Shown piece after piece: positions 39,530 to 47,969 of a stretch of 52,904 nt of DNA; the first letter of the stretch is position 1, and each line of letters begins with the position of its first letter. The stretch covers positions 1 to 52,904 of the IMG/VR virus record IMGVR_UViG_3300047661_000056. One strand, written 5' to 3'. Under the pieces are notes generated by a model. It ran no database searches, was not told the origin of the DNA, and saw only the letters and a program-made list of their open reading frames with translations. The DNA is from a virus. The translations under genes were made by a program, and so were the position numbers.

Positions 39530-39631
39530 GCGCGGACCTTAGTAGCTCAGTGGTAGAGCGGCTCCGTGTAAAGGTGGGCGCACCTGTTGCGGAGAGGGTC
39601 GTCGGTTCGAATTCCTGCCTTTGGCCCGCGC
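39530..39631 (+). tRNA. tRNA-like sequence with hairpin in the anticodon loop
   Basis: D arm GCTC/GAGC (39545-39559), anticodon stem CTCCG (39562) / CGGAG (39590) and a T-loop-like GGTTCGAAT. The anticodon loop holds TGTAA, then an inserted perfect hairpin AGGTG-GGCG-CACCT (39572-39585). The T arm has an extra base. The ends GCGCGGACC / GGCCCGCGC pair over nine positions with one mismatch. The anticodon cannot be stated. It may be a decayed tRNA or a tRNA-like element. Confidence 0.4.
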
Positions 39632-39651
39632 AAAGTTCAAAGGAGAAGACA

Positions 39652-39936
39652 ATGAAACGTTGGTTGGCGATTTTCGTGCTGGCATTGACGCCGGCATTTG
39701 CGCAACAGGCACCGAAACCGAATCAGGTACCGCAGCTGAGCACCGCAGATCGTATTGCTCTTCAGAGCTGCGAAAAGATCAAGCAGGACGTGCAGAAGCA
39801 GTGGCAGGATGCGCTGCAGCAGGAACAAACCATCCTGACAGAGTTCGCTGCCAGCCATCCCGGCTACCGCGTGAATCCACAGAACTTTATCGTGGAACCG
39901 GAACAGCCCAAGCCTGCACTGCCGGTGAAGAAGTAA
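39652..39936 (+). CDS. Small secreted protein with signal peptide
   Basis: 94 residues. The signal peptide MKRWLAIFVLALTPAFAQ is followed by a Gln-rich helix (CEKIKQDVQKQWQDALQQEQ) and a Pro-rich end. It is exported to the periplasm if the host is Gram-negative. A spanin-like role is possible but no partner is seen. AAGGAG sets the start. Confidence 0.65.
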   Translation: MKRWLAIFVLALTPAFAQQAPKPNQVPQLSTADRIALQSCEKIKQDVQKQWQDALQQEQTILTEFAASHPGYRVNPQNFIVEPEQPKPALPVKK

Positions 39937-39945
39937 GGATGCGCA

Positions 39946-40356
39946 ATGGGAGAGAAAAAACAGTCCTGGTTTGAACGCTTGATCGGGATTTTCCACCTGG
40001 AGACCGTTCATCATCGGACTTGCTGGCTGTGCCATAAGCGCATTTTGAAGGCGCACAAGTATCGCCACGTCAAGGCAGGGCTTTTCTGGGCAGATCAGGT
40101 CGAGCACAGAAATTGCGCTAACCCGACGCTTGGAAAGCCCTACCACCTGGTGCAAAACTTGACGCCTGAGCTTCCATTCGATGGAACAAGCATTCCAAGC
40201 TCCATCGAAGAGCTATCGACTCCAATTTGGCCAGAATACGGAGACGTTCCTCAGGAGAAAACCAATGAGCGAACTGCGTTGGTTGCGGACAGAATGGATG
40301 AAGCCAGTCACTGTGGACACGCATCGTTTTCAGTTCCTTCGCGCCCTTCGCAGTGA
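39946..40356 (+). CDS. Hypothetical protein with Cys/His cluster
   Basis: 136 residues. TCWLCHKRILKAHKYRHVKA suggests a zinc site, and WFERLIGIFHL an amphipathic start. Its last 30 codons overlap the next gene in another frame, so the tail may be non-conserved. Confidence 0.55.
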   Translation: MGEKKQSWFERLIGIFHLETVHHRTCWLCHKRILKAHKYRHVKAGLFWADQVEHRNCANPTLGKPYHLVQNLTPELPFDGTSIPSSIEELSTPIWPEYGDVPQEKTNERTALVADRMDEASHCGHASFSVPSRPSQ

Positions 40357-40555
40357 TGGACAGCTGTTTGAAGTGCACAGTGAAGTAGGGTTGTGGACAA
40401 CGCCAACAACCCTGCGCGCACGGCTTGATGCGATGCTGAATGATCCACCATTGCCGTCTGTCCTGGATGAAGAAACCGGAGAATGGCGTTCTCGCTTGGT
40501 TCGGCCAGACTTTGGCAAGGGAACTGGCGATTGGGTGGAGGAGCCGAAGCCATGA
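40265..40555 (+). CDS. Hypothetical protein
   Basis: 96 residues starting MSELRWLRTEWMKPVTVDTH. AGGAGAAAACC sets the start. WTTPTTLRARLDAMLNDPPL is helical. It precedes the terminase region. No family recognised. Confidence 0.58.
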   Translation: MSELRWLRTEWMKPVTVDTHRFQFLRALRSDGQLFEVHSEVGLWTTPTTLRARLDAMLNDPPLPSVLDEETGEWRSRLVRPDFGKGTGDWVEEPKP

Positions 40556-40947
40556 CAGAAGACTTTGAAGAGCGACTTGTGGCGGCATTTGAACAGATGG
40601 CAACTGCACTGACAGGCATTCATGACACACAAGAAAAACAATTCGCCAAGCAATGGCCAGAACGAAAAGAAGTCCACGAAGCTGTTTACTCTCGCGTCCC
40701 CACCACAGAAGACCTTATCCGTGAAGAGCAGGGAGCCAGCGACGAATCCCTTGACGATTGGCTCACGGTCCCCGAGGAAGAAGAATACATCGGCGAACGC
40801 GAGCGGGAATTCCTTAAAACCCACCCAAGATCCGCTGCCAGTGCCCAAGCTCTCGATGAGGATGAAACGGAGGGACGAAGCACTGCGGCGCCTGAAGATC
40901 AAGCCGGAAGTGATGGCGTCCCTGCCGGAGATCACCCCACTGTTTAA
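40552..40947 (+). CDS. Acidic hypothetical protein
   Basis: 131 residues from the ATGA overlap at 40552. A helical N-terminus, then a strongly acidic middle (VPEEEEYIGEREREFL). Its end overlaps the terminase-small-like gene. Confidence 0.55.
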   Translation: MTEDFEERLVAAFEQMATALTGIHDTQEKQFAKQWPERKEVHEAVYSRVPTTEDLIREEQGASDESLDDWLTVPEEEEYIGEREREFLKTHPRSAASAQALDEDETEGRSTAAPEDQAGSDGVPAGDHPTV

Positions 40948-41464
40948 AAATGCCGAGGGTGGGTTGCCGACTGTTTTAAACGCCATGCGTTTTTGCGCTC
41001 AGGATGAAGTGATTGCGGCTTTTTTGGGGAAATATGACTCTCTCCCGACAAGCGATCGTAAGATGTTGCCCTGGGAAGCGATCGCCTATTCTGCCAAAAT
41101 CGATCTGCAACGATTGACTGGTGCCATCTTGTTTGCGCTTCAGGCTTCTTCCGTGAATGCGGTGAAGGTGATCGCGCTCAGCTCTCATCCGATGATTATG
41201 AAAAAGACAATCCAGTTTGCCCAGTTGGCCGGCGGCGAGAAGGATCGCACGATGATCCACCAGGCGCTTGGCTTCCTTCCCACGCCCAAAGGTCCAACAT
41301 TCATCGGGAAAGCAGTGTTTGGATCTGCCAGTGACAGTGAAAAGGAAGAGCATGAAGAGAAGGGCGTTTTTGGCCTTGACGATGACATTGATGAACTCTT
41401 CCCCTCGCCCAGCGATACATTGCAAAAGCTTGTACCGATCCGACAGTTACGCTCGGAGAACTAA
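40856..41464 (+). CDS. Putative terminase small subunit
   Basis: 202 residues from the ATG at 40856; the frame is open back to an ATG at 40622, but that part is low-complexity and lies over the acidic gene. Helical (NAEGGLPTVLNAMRFCAQDE, LQRLTGAILFALQASSVNAV) with an acidic C-terminus. The role is inferred from position before the large terminase and from the helical, DNA-binding-like N-terminus (MRMKRRDEALRRLKI). No firm family match. Confidence 0.5.
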   Translation: MRMKRRDEALRRLKIKPEVMASLPEITPLFKNAEGGLPTVLNAMRFCAQDEVIAAFLGKYDSLPTSDRKMLPWEAIAYSAKIDLQRLTGAILFALQASSVNAVKVIALSSHPMIMKKTIQFAQLAGGEKDRTMIHQALGFLPTPKGPTFIGKAVFGSASDSEKEEHEEKGVFGLDDDIDELFPSPSDTLQKLVPIRQLRSEN

Positions 41465-41473
41465 AAGTTACGC

Positions 41474-41591
41474 TTGACGCAAGATGTAATTCGGTATAAA
41501 TGTAAAGCAATTACCGAGACACATGCCCCTCGCTCAAGCGGGAACAAGCAATGGCTCAGGACCAGAGATGGCCTTGGGCCATTTCTGTTTT
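41474..41591 (+). promoter_or_regulatory. Promoter and leader-terminator element, copy 1
   Basis: TTGACG (41474) and TATAAAT (41495) are followed by the element ATGCCCC...AAGCAATGGCTCAGGACC and hairpin AGAGATGGCC-TTG-GGCCATTTCT (41564-41586), then GTTTT. Two further copies lie at 47372 and 49034. Confidence 0.6.
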
Positions 41592-41657
41592 CCGGCCTAT
41601 TGCAACCCTCCCGCAACAACCAAGTTGGCGGGATCGTAAGTTCCAAGGAGGAACGTC

Positions 41658-41768
41658 ATGGCAAAAACAAAGCGCGTTTCAAGCAAGCTGTGCGAAACGA
41701 AGAAAATGACGCCGCGTGTCAAGAAGCTCGGTAAGAGAGCCAGCAAGACGATCGCCGTCAAGGGCTAG
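41658..41768 (+). CDS. Small basic protein A
   Basis: 36 residues: MAKTKRVSSKLCETKKMTPR then VKKLGKRASKTIAVKG. CAAGGAGGAACG is a strong Shine-Dalgarno. Similar in size, charge and ends to the protein at 47460, and preceded by the same leader element. Confidence 0.6.
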   Translation: MAKTKRVSSKLCETKKMTPRVKKLGKRASKTIAVKG

Positions 41769-41781
41769 CTCATGAGGGCTG

Positions 41782-43932
41782 ATGTATTCCGAAAAGATTA
41801 TCGTACAGAACCTGGACAAGTTCGCCGCGCGTGAGGGGTGGATGCCTACCCCTCATACGTTTGCCCAGGTGGAAGAATTCAAGCACTACATCGATTCCAT
41901 CGTAAAAATCGAATCAAACTCGAAGTCCTCGTATATCTCCCTTGTGCGTCCCATCACGCAAAAGCGCCAAAAGGAAATTTGGCGGTGGGTAGAGAACGAG
42001 CAGGTGATGTGTGCCCTCGATAGCAACTACTTTGACGATTGCTACGCCTACGTCTGCAACGAAGGCGGCGAGATTTTCAAATTCAAAAACCGGAAATCGC
42101 AAGAAGTTTTCGATTCCGTAATCGCCGATTTCGACGAAAAGCAAGTTGCTATTCGCCTTTTGATTTTGAAAGCGCGGCAGGTGGGCATCACCACAAAAAC
42201 CGCTCTGAAGTTTCTTCAAAGGATGTTGTTCATTCCGCACACTCAGGCTGTGATGGCCTCGGTGCAGTCGGATAAGTCCGAGCTGATCGGTCGCATCCTG
42301 GATATTGCCTACAACCAATGCCCCTGGTGGCTGGTGCCGCGCCGTGGACCCAAAGGCTCATTCGATAACGGATCTGTGTTGTCCATTCAATCTGGTATGC
42401 AGGCAACGGGTATCGCGCAAGGTTGGACTCCCACATTAATTCACGTTTCGGAGTTGGCGGATATCCCCAAGCCTAAGAAGGTGATTGAAGAAGGCCTGTT
42501 GCGCGCCACGCACGCCACTCCCAACCTCTTCATGGTGTTTGAAGGCACAGGTGGTGGAAACACCGGCTGGTTGGCCGAGACGTGGCGCGCTGCGAAAGAA
42601 GACTTCCCCAAAGGATTGCATGATCTTTGCCCTGTATTTATTCCTTGGGCAATGGCGACGGATCTTTACCCTGAAAAGGCATGGATTCGTCAGTTCCCGG
42701 TTCCAGAAGACTTTTACAAGAAGCGCATGGAAGCAACGCGCAAGCATGTGATCCGTGCCGAGTCCTACATTCGCAATACGCCGTTTTTGTCACGGATTGT
42801 TGGAAAAGATTGGCGGATGCCGCTGGAGCAGCAGTGGTTTTGGGAATTCAATTACGCCAAATCTTGCAAAAATCACAGTCAGAAGATTTGGCTTGCGCAG
42901 ATGCCGGCTGACGACTATGAAGCGCTGACAGGTGTGCATGACAGCGTGTTCGATGTGGAAACGATTCAGGAGATCGAAGACAACATTTATGAAGTGCAAG
43001 GCGACACCAAGGAAAGAAAGAAGCAGGTGCAAGCCTACGCCATTACTGGTGATTCCATCGACGATGGTTTTGAGCCACCAGAGCCATTGATTGATTACGA
43101 CAAAGCGCATATCCGCGTGACATGGAAATCGGATCGCGGACAACGCTATGACTGGGTTTTGGTTCCTCTCCTTCCGATTGACGAAGATGTGGAGCTGGAA
43201 ACCTTTGACAAGCTGCTGGTATATGAAGAGCCCAACCCTGGATACACCTACAGTTGCGGCATCGACACGGCAGATGGTCTTGGCAAAGAGGATGAAGACA
43301 GAACCTGCGTATCGGTAACGCGCAACCGTTTTGGCGATGAATATGACTATCAGGTGGCTGAGCTGGTATCGAACCGCATCAACTCTGCACAAGTTGTCGG
43401 ATTTGCAGCTTGCATTGCCGCCTGGTATGGCGAAAATGCAAAAGATCCACGTGGCGTGAAGTTTTGCGTGGAGCAGATCGGAAGACCAGGTGATACATGC
43501 CAGCACCAGTTGAAGCTGATGGGCTTCCATTGGCATCACGTTCCACGTCGCTACGACAGCAAAAAGATCAAGGATGATTCTGGCAAAAAACAGGGCTGGT
43601 ATTCCAACGTATGGAGTGTGCCAATCCTGATGACGCGCTTTACGGAAGCTGTGAATGGTGGCTGGTATCGCCCGACATCCAGATGGTTAATTGAAGAGTT
43701 GAAAACGCTGGAGCGGCATGCAGCGGCTGGCAGAGTTTCCAAGTTGGAGCATCGCAGCGGTCAGCATGATGATCGCGTGCGTGCTGCGGCGCAATCTTTC
43801 TTTACTGCGCACGATTTCGACATTCTTGCGGATAGATCGCAAAAGCGCTATGCATTGCCAACGGAGAAAGCACCTCCGTTGAGCAAAGCCGTATGTTCTT
43901 CGAACATGGTTTCTGTGGGAGGTCTCGATTGA
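41782..43932 (+). CDS. terL: Terminase large subunit
   Basis: 716 residues. Packages DNA into the prohead by ATP hydrolysis and cuts genome ends. The Walker A variant is LKARQVGITTKT (about residue 130), and Walker B/catalytic Glu lies in LIHVSELAD (about 220). The RNase H-like nuclease has Asp in CGIDTADGLG (about 492) and the final acidic pair in SGQHDDRVRAAA (about 661). Longer than average at both ends. TTGA overlap with the next gene. Confidence 0.92.
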   Translation: MYSEKIIVQNLDKFAAREGWMPTPHTFAQVEEFKHYIDSIVKIESNSKSSYISLVRPITQKRQKEIWRWVENEQVMCALDSNYFDDCYAYVCNEGGEIFKFKNRKSQEVFDSVIADFDEKQVAIRLLILKARQVGITTKTALKFLQRMLFIPHTQAVMASVQSDKSELIGRILDIAYNQCPWWLVPRRGPKGSFDNGSVLSIQSGMQATGIAQGWTPTLIHVSELADIPKPKKVIEEGLLRATHATPNLFMVFEGTGGGNTGWLAETWRAAKEDFPKGLHDLCPVFIPWAMATDLYPEKAWIRQFPVPEDFYKKRMEATRKHVIRAESYIRNTPFLSRIVGKDWRMPLEQQWFWEFNYAKSCKNHSQKIWLAQMPADDYEALTGVHDSVFDVETIQEIEDNIYEVQGDTKERKKQVQAYAITGDSIDDGFEPPEPLIDYDKAHIRVTWKSDRGQRYDWVLVPLLPIDEDVELETFDKLLVYEEPNPGYTYSCGIDTADGLGKEDEDRTCVSVTRNRFGDEYDYQVAELVSNRINSAQVVGFAACIAAWYGENAKDPRGVKFCVEQIGRPGDTCQHQLKLMGFHWHHVPRRYDSKKIKDDSGKKQGWYSNVWSVPILMTRFTEAVNGGWYRPTSRWLIEELKTLERHAAAGRVSKLEHRSGQHDDRVRAAAQSFFTAHDFDILADRSQKRYALPTEKAPPLSKAVCSSNMVSVGGLD

Positions 43933-44318
43933 ACGCACAGTTAGCAACCAAAATCGTGTTTTGGCACGATGGAACTCGCGGCGAAATCCGTATGGGCCTT
44001 CCTGAACAGTTCCCGGCACCAGCGGGTTTCGAAAAGATTGTCTGCAACACCATGCATGAAGCCGAAGTGTGGTCGGAACGGATGCGTAAGTGGGAAGCCT
44101 ACAAGTACCAGATGGAAGACGAGCAGCGAGAAATGATTGAAGGACCCATCCGCGCCAACTTGCGCAGCTACATGCGCCACCAGATGGCAAACGCACGGAA
44201 TAACCTGAACCGTGACTTCTTGCGCCAACATTTGGAATCGTATGGCAATCGACCGGACAAGACAAAAATGCGGCGCGAAAGCTATCTGCATGCAGAAGCG
44301 TATGAGAAAGGACGATAG
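43929..44318 (+). CDS. Hypothetical protein
   Basis: 129 residues from TTG at 43929, after GGGAGG and overlapping the terL stop. KIVFWHDGTRGEIRMGLPEQ then a long helical, Arg-rich region. Possible head-assembly factor by position. Confidence 0.6.
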   Translation: MNAQLATKIVFWHDGTRGEIRMGLPEQFPAPAGFEKIVCNTMHEAEVWSERMRKWEAYKYQMEDEQREMIEGPIRANLRSYMRHQMANARNNLNRDFLRQHLESYGNRPDKTKMRRESYLHAEAYEKGR

Positions 44319-44357
44319 GTTACGCATAACTTACGCTATGTGAAATTAGCGTAGACG

Positions 44358-44377
44358 TGTAGGCAAATTTTGCCTAC
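44358..44377 (+). terminator. Palindromic hairpin before the HNH gene
   Basis: GTAGGCAA-AATT-TTGCCTAC in the 89-base gap. It may separate the inserted endonuclease from the packaging operon. Confidence 0.4.
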
Positions 44378-44407
44378 TATGCGCAATAGAAGTTATCAGG
44401 TGAAGGC

Positions 44408-44980
44408 TTGATTCAACCGGAAACAATTCGCGGACGCAAAGAATACTTCCGCAAAAAGCGGGCCGAGTTTGCTGCGACATGGATAACTGACGACGACGGT
44501 GTCGTTCATATTCCTTTTGGCGATGGGCATGAAGCGCTTATCGATGCAGACAAAAAGGAATTGGCGGCACAATTTCTTTGGCATTTACATCCAAGCAAGA
44601 AAAAGTTTTATGCAGAAGCACTTTCGACGGAAGAATTGCGCGAGGAGTATGGAAAACACGTTTCGTTGCACCGCGTAATTATGGGGGTCAGCAAAGGCGT
44701 TCAGGTTGATCACATCCACGGGAACGGACTGGATTGTCGCTGTTCCGAAATGCGCGTAGCAACGTCAAGTCAAAACGCAGCTAATCGCAAGTACAAAAGC
44801 AGTACGGGATATAGGGGCGTAGTAAAAAAAGGAAAGAAATTCGCAGCACAGATTGAGCACAACGGGAAGAACAATCATCTCGGAATCTGTAGCAGTCCCG
44901 AGGAAGCTGCTGTGTTGTACAACCTGGCAGCGGTGAAATTGTTTGGAAATTTTGCCGTACTGAATGAAATCGAGGGTTGA
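44408..44980 (+). CDS. HNH endonuclease with AP2 domain (homing-type)
   Basis: 190 residues, probably TTG start. The HNH part reads SLHRVIMGVSKGVQVDHIHG then NGLDCRCSEMRVATSSQNAA. The AP2 domain follows (STGYRGVVKKGKKFAAQI, LGICSSPEEAAVLYNLAA). It makes a targeted cut that drives its own spread. Inserted between terL and portal, a typical free-standing homing site. A relative lies at 52078-52593. Confidence 0.88.
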   Translation: MIQPETIRGRKEYFRKKRAEFAATWITDDDGVVHIPFGDGHEALIDADKKELAAQFLWHLHPSKKKFYAEALSTEELREEYGKHVSLHRVIMGVSKGVQVDHIHGNGLDCRCSEMRVATSSQNAANRKYKSSTGYRGVVKKGKKFAAQIEHNGKNNHLGICSSPEEAAVLYNLAAVKLFGNFAVLNEIEG

Positions 44981-44985
44981 CCGCA

Positions 44986-47061
44986 ATGGAGCTAGAAACT
45001 ACCTGCTGGCAATGCCCAAAGTTTGAATCCTCGCCGAGTTCGCGTGCTGGATGGGTCGAGGAACAAATCGAAGAAGGTGAAGGGTTTCTTGAAGGGCAGA
45101 CATGCTACAAGAACCTGGGCACGAATATGCGCATTTTCGATGCCATCTTCAGAGATAAGTCGCGGTCAATTCTTGTCACCAATGAACTGAAATACGACAT
45201 CCGCAAGTTCTGCGAAACTCTTTCCGAAGTGCGCGAAATTGCCGGATATGGGTCGGATATCCCTGCATATAAGCAAATGGCAGAGATGCTGACCAAGGTA
45301 TCAAAGTGCGTCTACCTGGAATCCGATTTTCCTTTCCAGATTTTGAAAGTTTTGCAGTATGCCAGCGTTACCGGTATCGGTTATCTGTGGCCAAAGGTGC
45401 GCGCGGACGAATATGGCTATGGCGAACGCAAGATGGTGTTCGATGCGTTGGGCCTGCTGGATGTAGTTCCTGTTCAGATTCCTCGAAGCAACGACGTGCA
45501 GGATGCTTACGCCGTCACGGTCTACGACTACATGCCGATCGCAGAAGCTCACGGTCGTTTCCCGCTTTTCCAGGGACAATTGCAGACAGTTGGACCGCGT
45601 AGTTACAAAACGCAGGTTCAAGCGCGACGGATGGATTACGCCGAGCGCTTCCGCTATGGTGGCCCAAACCGGAGTTTTGGCAATCTTTATTGCGAAATTC
45701 GCTACACGTTTATTCGCGACCTCCGAATCAACAATACCGGTTATGAATTGCCAATGGGAGATGTTGGCACCAGTTGGTTCTACAAAGTTCCCTATGTTGG
45801 CCAAATGATTTTTGGCGGCATGCGCAACGGCTTGGCGTACATGCGACCGGCGACGGTAGAAGATTGCCGCGTGTATCCGAACCTGCGACTCATCATTACT
45901 TCCACTGGACTCGATCGGCCCATGTACGACGGACCAAGCTTTGACTGGGATGGAAAGATTCCAGTGATTCAGTACACCGTGGATGATTGGGCTTGGGAGC
46001 CTCTGGGACGTTCTTTAGTAGGTGATGTGGCATCGATTGAAACAACGACGCGCAAGATCGAGCGCAAGATAGACGACGTAATCACGATTACGTTGAATCC
46101 GCCGATCGGTTATGACCACACCGCCACAGGCGGCGCAAAGATTGAGCATTTTGACATCTTTGAGCAAGACGTGCGCTACGGCGTAGACGGCAAGCCGAGA
46201 GACATCCTTCAGTCGATTCTTCCTGAAGAAGTTCGTGTTAGCTCGGAGCATTTCACGTTTTTGAAGTATTTGAAGGAGTGCAAGCAGTCGCAGTTGGGCC
46301 TGACGGATCTTGGCAATCTTCAGAACATGAAGATGAACATTGCCAATGACACGGCCGACAAGATGCTGGAGTCCATTGGCCCAATTGCAAAGGGCATTGC
46401 CGCACGCATTGAAAAAGGCAATAAGGCGGTTGGTTACCGCATGAAATTCCTGATCCTGCAATGGTTCAACGTCGGACGAATCATGGAGTATGTGGGACCA
46501 GACAGCATTGCACGAGAGGTTTTTGACTTTAATCCAGACGATCTGGTTCCGAGCCACATGCCCGACGAGATGATCAGCGGTAATTTTCCCGAAGATCCAT
46601 CGCATTACAACCAGCTGACGCGTGCGCGTTGGTTTGCCAAGCAGATTCGGTTGGTATCGGTGCCGAGCACGCTGTTGAAGGTGACGCAGATGCAACGTCA
46701 ATTGATGATGCTGCAACTGAAGCGTGGTGGTGCGCCGATTTCTTGGTCGACGGTGATGAAGAACCTCGATATCCCCAACTATGGCGAGGTGCAGGGAAAT
46801 ACCGAACATGAAAAATGGTTCAACGAAGAGCTGGAATCGCAAAAGCTGAAGATTCTTGCGGCTGCTGCGGCACAGCAGTTTATGAAGCAGCTCGGAATTC
46901 AGCCACCAGAAGAAGGTGGCGGTGGTAAGGGCGGTGGTAAGGGCGGCGGCGGTGGCAAGGGCGCTGGTGGCGGTCGGCCATCGAGCGGAGGAAAGCCGCC
47001 CAAGATCAAGCAAAAAGGCGCGCAAGGTGGAGAACCGCGCACGGTAGTAAGCGAAAGCTAA
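44986..47061 (+). CDS. Portal protein
   Basis: 691 residues. Forms the dodecameric ring through which DNA is packed. Large portal of the type with a long wing/crown and a helical stem (TTRKIERKIDDVITITLNPP, then LKECKQSQLGLTDLGNL). The C-terminus is a Gly/Lys-rich tail (GGGGKGGGKGGGGGKGAGG). Assignment rests on length, position between terL and scaffold/capsid, and these helical segments. GAGGG lies before the ATG at 44986. Confidence 0.8.
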   Translation: MELETTCWQCPKFESSPSSRAGWVEEQIEEGEGFLEGQTCYKNLGTNMRIFDAIFRDKSRSILVTNELKYDIRKFCETLSEVREIAGYGSDIPAYKQMAEMLTKVSKCVYLESDFPFQILKVLQYASVTGIGYLWPKVRADEYGYGERKMVFDALGLLDVVPVQIPRSNDVQDAYAVTVYDYMPIAEAHGRFPLFQGQLQTVGPRSYKTQVQARRMDYAERFRYGGPNRSFGNLYCEIRYTFIRDLRINNTGYELPMGDVGTSWFYKVPYVGQMIFGGMRNGLAYMRPATVEDCRVYPNLRLIITSTGLDRPMYDGPSFDWDGKIPVIQYTVDDWAWEPLGRSLVGDVASIETTTRKIERKIDDVITITLNPPIGYDHTATGGAKIEHFDIFEQDVRYGVDGKPRDILQSILPEEVRVSSEHFTFLKYLKECKQSQLGLTDLGNLQNMKMNIANDTADKMLESIGPIAKGIAARIEKGNKAVGYRMKFLILQWFNVGRIMEYVGPDSIAREVFDFNPDDLVPSHMPDEMISGNFPEDPSHYNQLTRARWFAKQIRLVSVPSTLLKVTQMQRQLMMLQLKRGGAPISWSTVMKNLDIPNYGEVQGNTEHEKWFNEELESQKLKILAAAAAQQFMKQLGIQPPEEGGGGKGGGKGGGGGKGAGGGRPSSGGKPPKIKQKGAQGGEPRTVVSES

Positions 47062-47070
47062 GGAGAAGAC

Positions 47071-47310
47071 ATGGCAGTCCAAATCAAGGTTCAAAAAGAC
47101 TACTATTTGACCGAAGTAAGCGTCGAATTACCTGCCGATATTCAGCAGACCGACGAGTTACTCCAAGCTACAAGAACAACCGGAAAGATGGTTGTTCAGT
47201 ATAACCAGGGTTCTGTGCAGGGAGTAAATCTCGAACAGCGCACTAAGATTTCTGATGCACAAGCGGAAGAGATTCGTAAGATTCTGGATGTAGACGAAAC
47301 GATTTTGTAA
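47071..47310 (+). CDS. Small hypothetical head-region protein
   Basis: 79 residues. MAVQIKVQKDYYLTEVSVEL and TTGKMVVQYNQGSVQGVNLE are beta-rich. Nine bases after the portal stop, AAGGAGAAG upstream. Confidence 0.65.
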   Translation: MAVQIKVQKDYYLTEVSVELPADIQQTDELLQATRTTGKMVVQYNQGSVQGVNLEQRTKISDAQAEEIRKILDVDETIL

Positions 47311-47319
47311 AAATAACAC

Positions 47320-47440
47320 TTGACGCGAAAAAGAATTCGGCTTATAGCTCTAACAGAATCTTTTGAGCGGCATGCCCCCCCTCCTTGGGGAATCAGCAAT
47401 GGCTCAAGACCAGAAATGGCCTTGGGCCATTTCTATTTCA
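47320..47440 (+). promoter_or_regulatory. Promoter and leader-terminator element, copy 2
   Basis: TTGACG (47320) and TATAGC (47343, 17-base spacer), then the element from ATGCCCC (47372) with the perfect 10-bp hairpin AGAAATGGCC-TTG-GGCCATTTCT (47412-47434) and ATTTC. Confidence 0.65.
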
Positions 47441-47459
47441 CACCAAGGAGGAAAACATC

Positions 47460-47567
47460 ATGGCAAAACGTCGCAAGGCTAGTGCAATGAAGGCAAGCCA
47501 TCTGAAGAAGGGCCGCAAGAGTCGTGGTCGCAAGGGCCGCGGCAAGCGCAGCGCCATCAAGGCGTAG
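47460..47567 (+). CDS. Small basic protein B
   Basis: 35 residues, over 45% Lys/Arg: MAKRRKASAMKASHLKKGRK then SRGRKGRGKRSAIKA. AAGGAGG upstream. It may condense DNA or be packaged in the virion. Resembles basic protein A at 41658. Confidence 0.6.
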   Translation: MAKRRKASAMKASHLKKGRKSRGRKGRGKRSAIKA

Positions 47568-47575
47568 TTACCTTT

Positions 47576-47606
47576 TCCCCAACGGTAGCTATGCTGCCGT
47601 TGGGGA
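47576..47606 (+). terminator. Long hairpin between basic protein B and the next gene
   Basis: CCCCAACGG-TAGC and GCTG-CCGTTGGGG around TAT. No U-run follows, so it may shape the mRNA leader rather than terminate. Confidence 0.45.
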
Positions 47607-47630
47607 ATCTCGCTCAAGGAGATTCCAGTA

Positions 47631-47948
47631 ATGGCTACAAGTGCACAACCAATGCCGCAGGACCAAGGACAAGGTGCAGGTACACCGCCTCCCGATCAAG
47701 GAGCTGGCGCTCAGCCGCAAGGCGCACCTGACCAAAATGCCCCGCAGCAAGGTGCTCCTTCGCAAGCTCCTGCCAATCCAATGCAGATGTTGCTCGCACG
47801 TTGGTATCAGACAGCCAAGCAAATGGCTGCCTCCGATCCGCGTCTTGCCTCTGGTGCGGAAAAGGTATCGCAGGGAATTCAAGAGATGCAAACGGCTTTG
47901 GTAAGTCCGCCACAGCCAACACCGATGGGTCAGCAACCGCAATACTAA
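47631..47948 (+). CDS. Pro/Gln-rich small protein
   Basis: 105 residues. Low-complexity Pro/Gln/Ala at both ends flanking a helix (PMQMLLARWYQTAKQMAASD). Likely a head-assembly accessory by position. Confidence 0.6.
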   Translation: MATSAQPMPQDQGQGAGTPPPDQGAGAQPQGAPDQNAPQQGAPSQAPANPMQMLLARWYQTAKQMAASDPRLASGAEKVSQGIQEMQTALVSPPQPTPMGQQPQY

Positions 47949-47969
47949 CGCTTCGGGAGAACAAGTGAC

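Noticed and set aside
40622-40855. N-terminal extension of the putative small terminase
   Set aside because: Low-complexity basic sequence that overlaps a better-looking acidic gene in another frame; possible but not supported.
41782-43932. Large terminase considered as a Cas12-like effector because of its size and RNase H-like fold
   Set aside because: It has an ATPase Walker A/B and a terminase nuclease in the right order and sits before the portal.
46015-47094. 359-codon antisense frame over the portal gene
   Set aside because: A shadow of the portal gene's codon bias; no domain or start signal.
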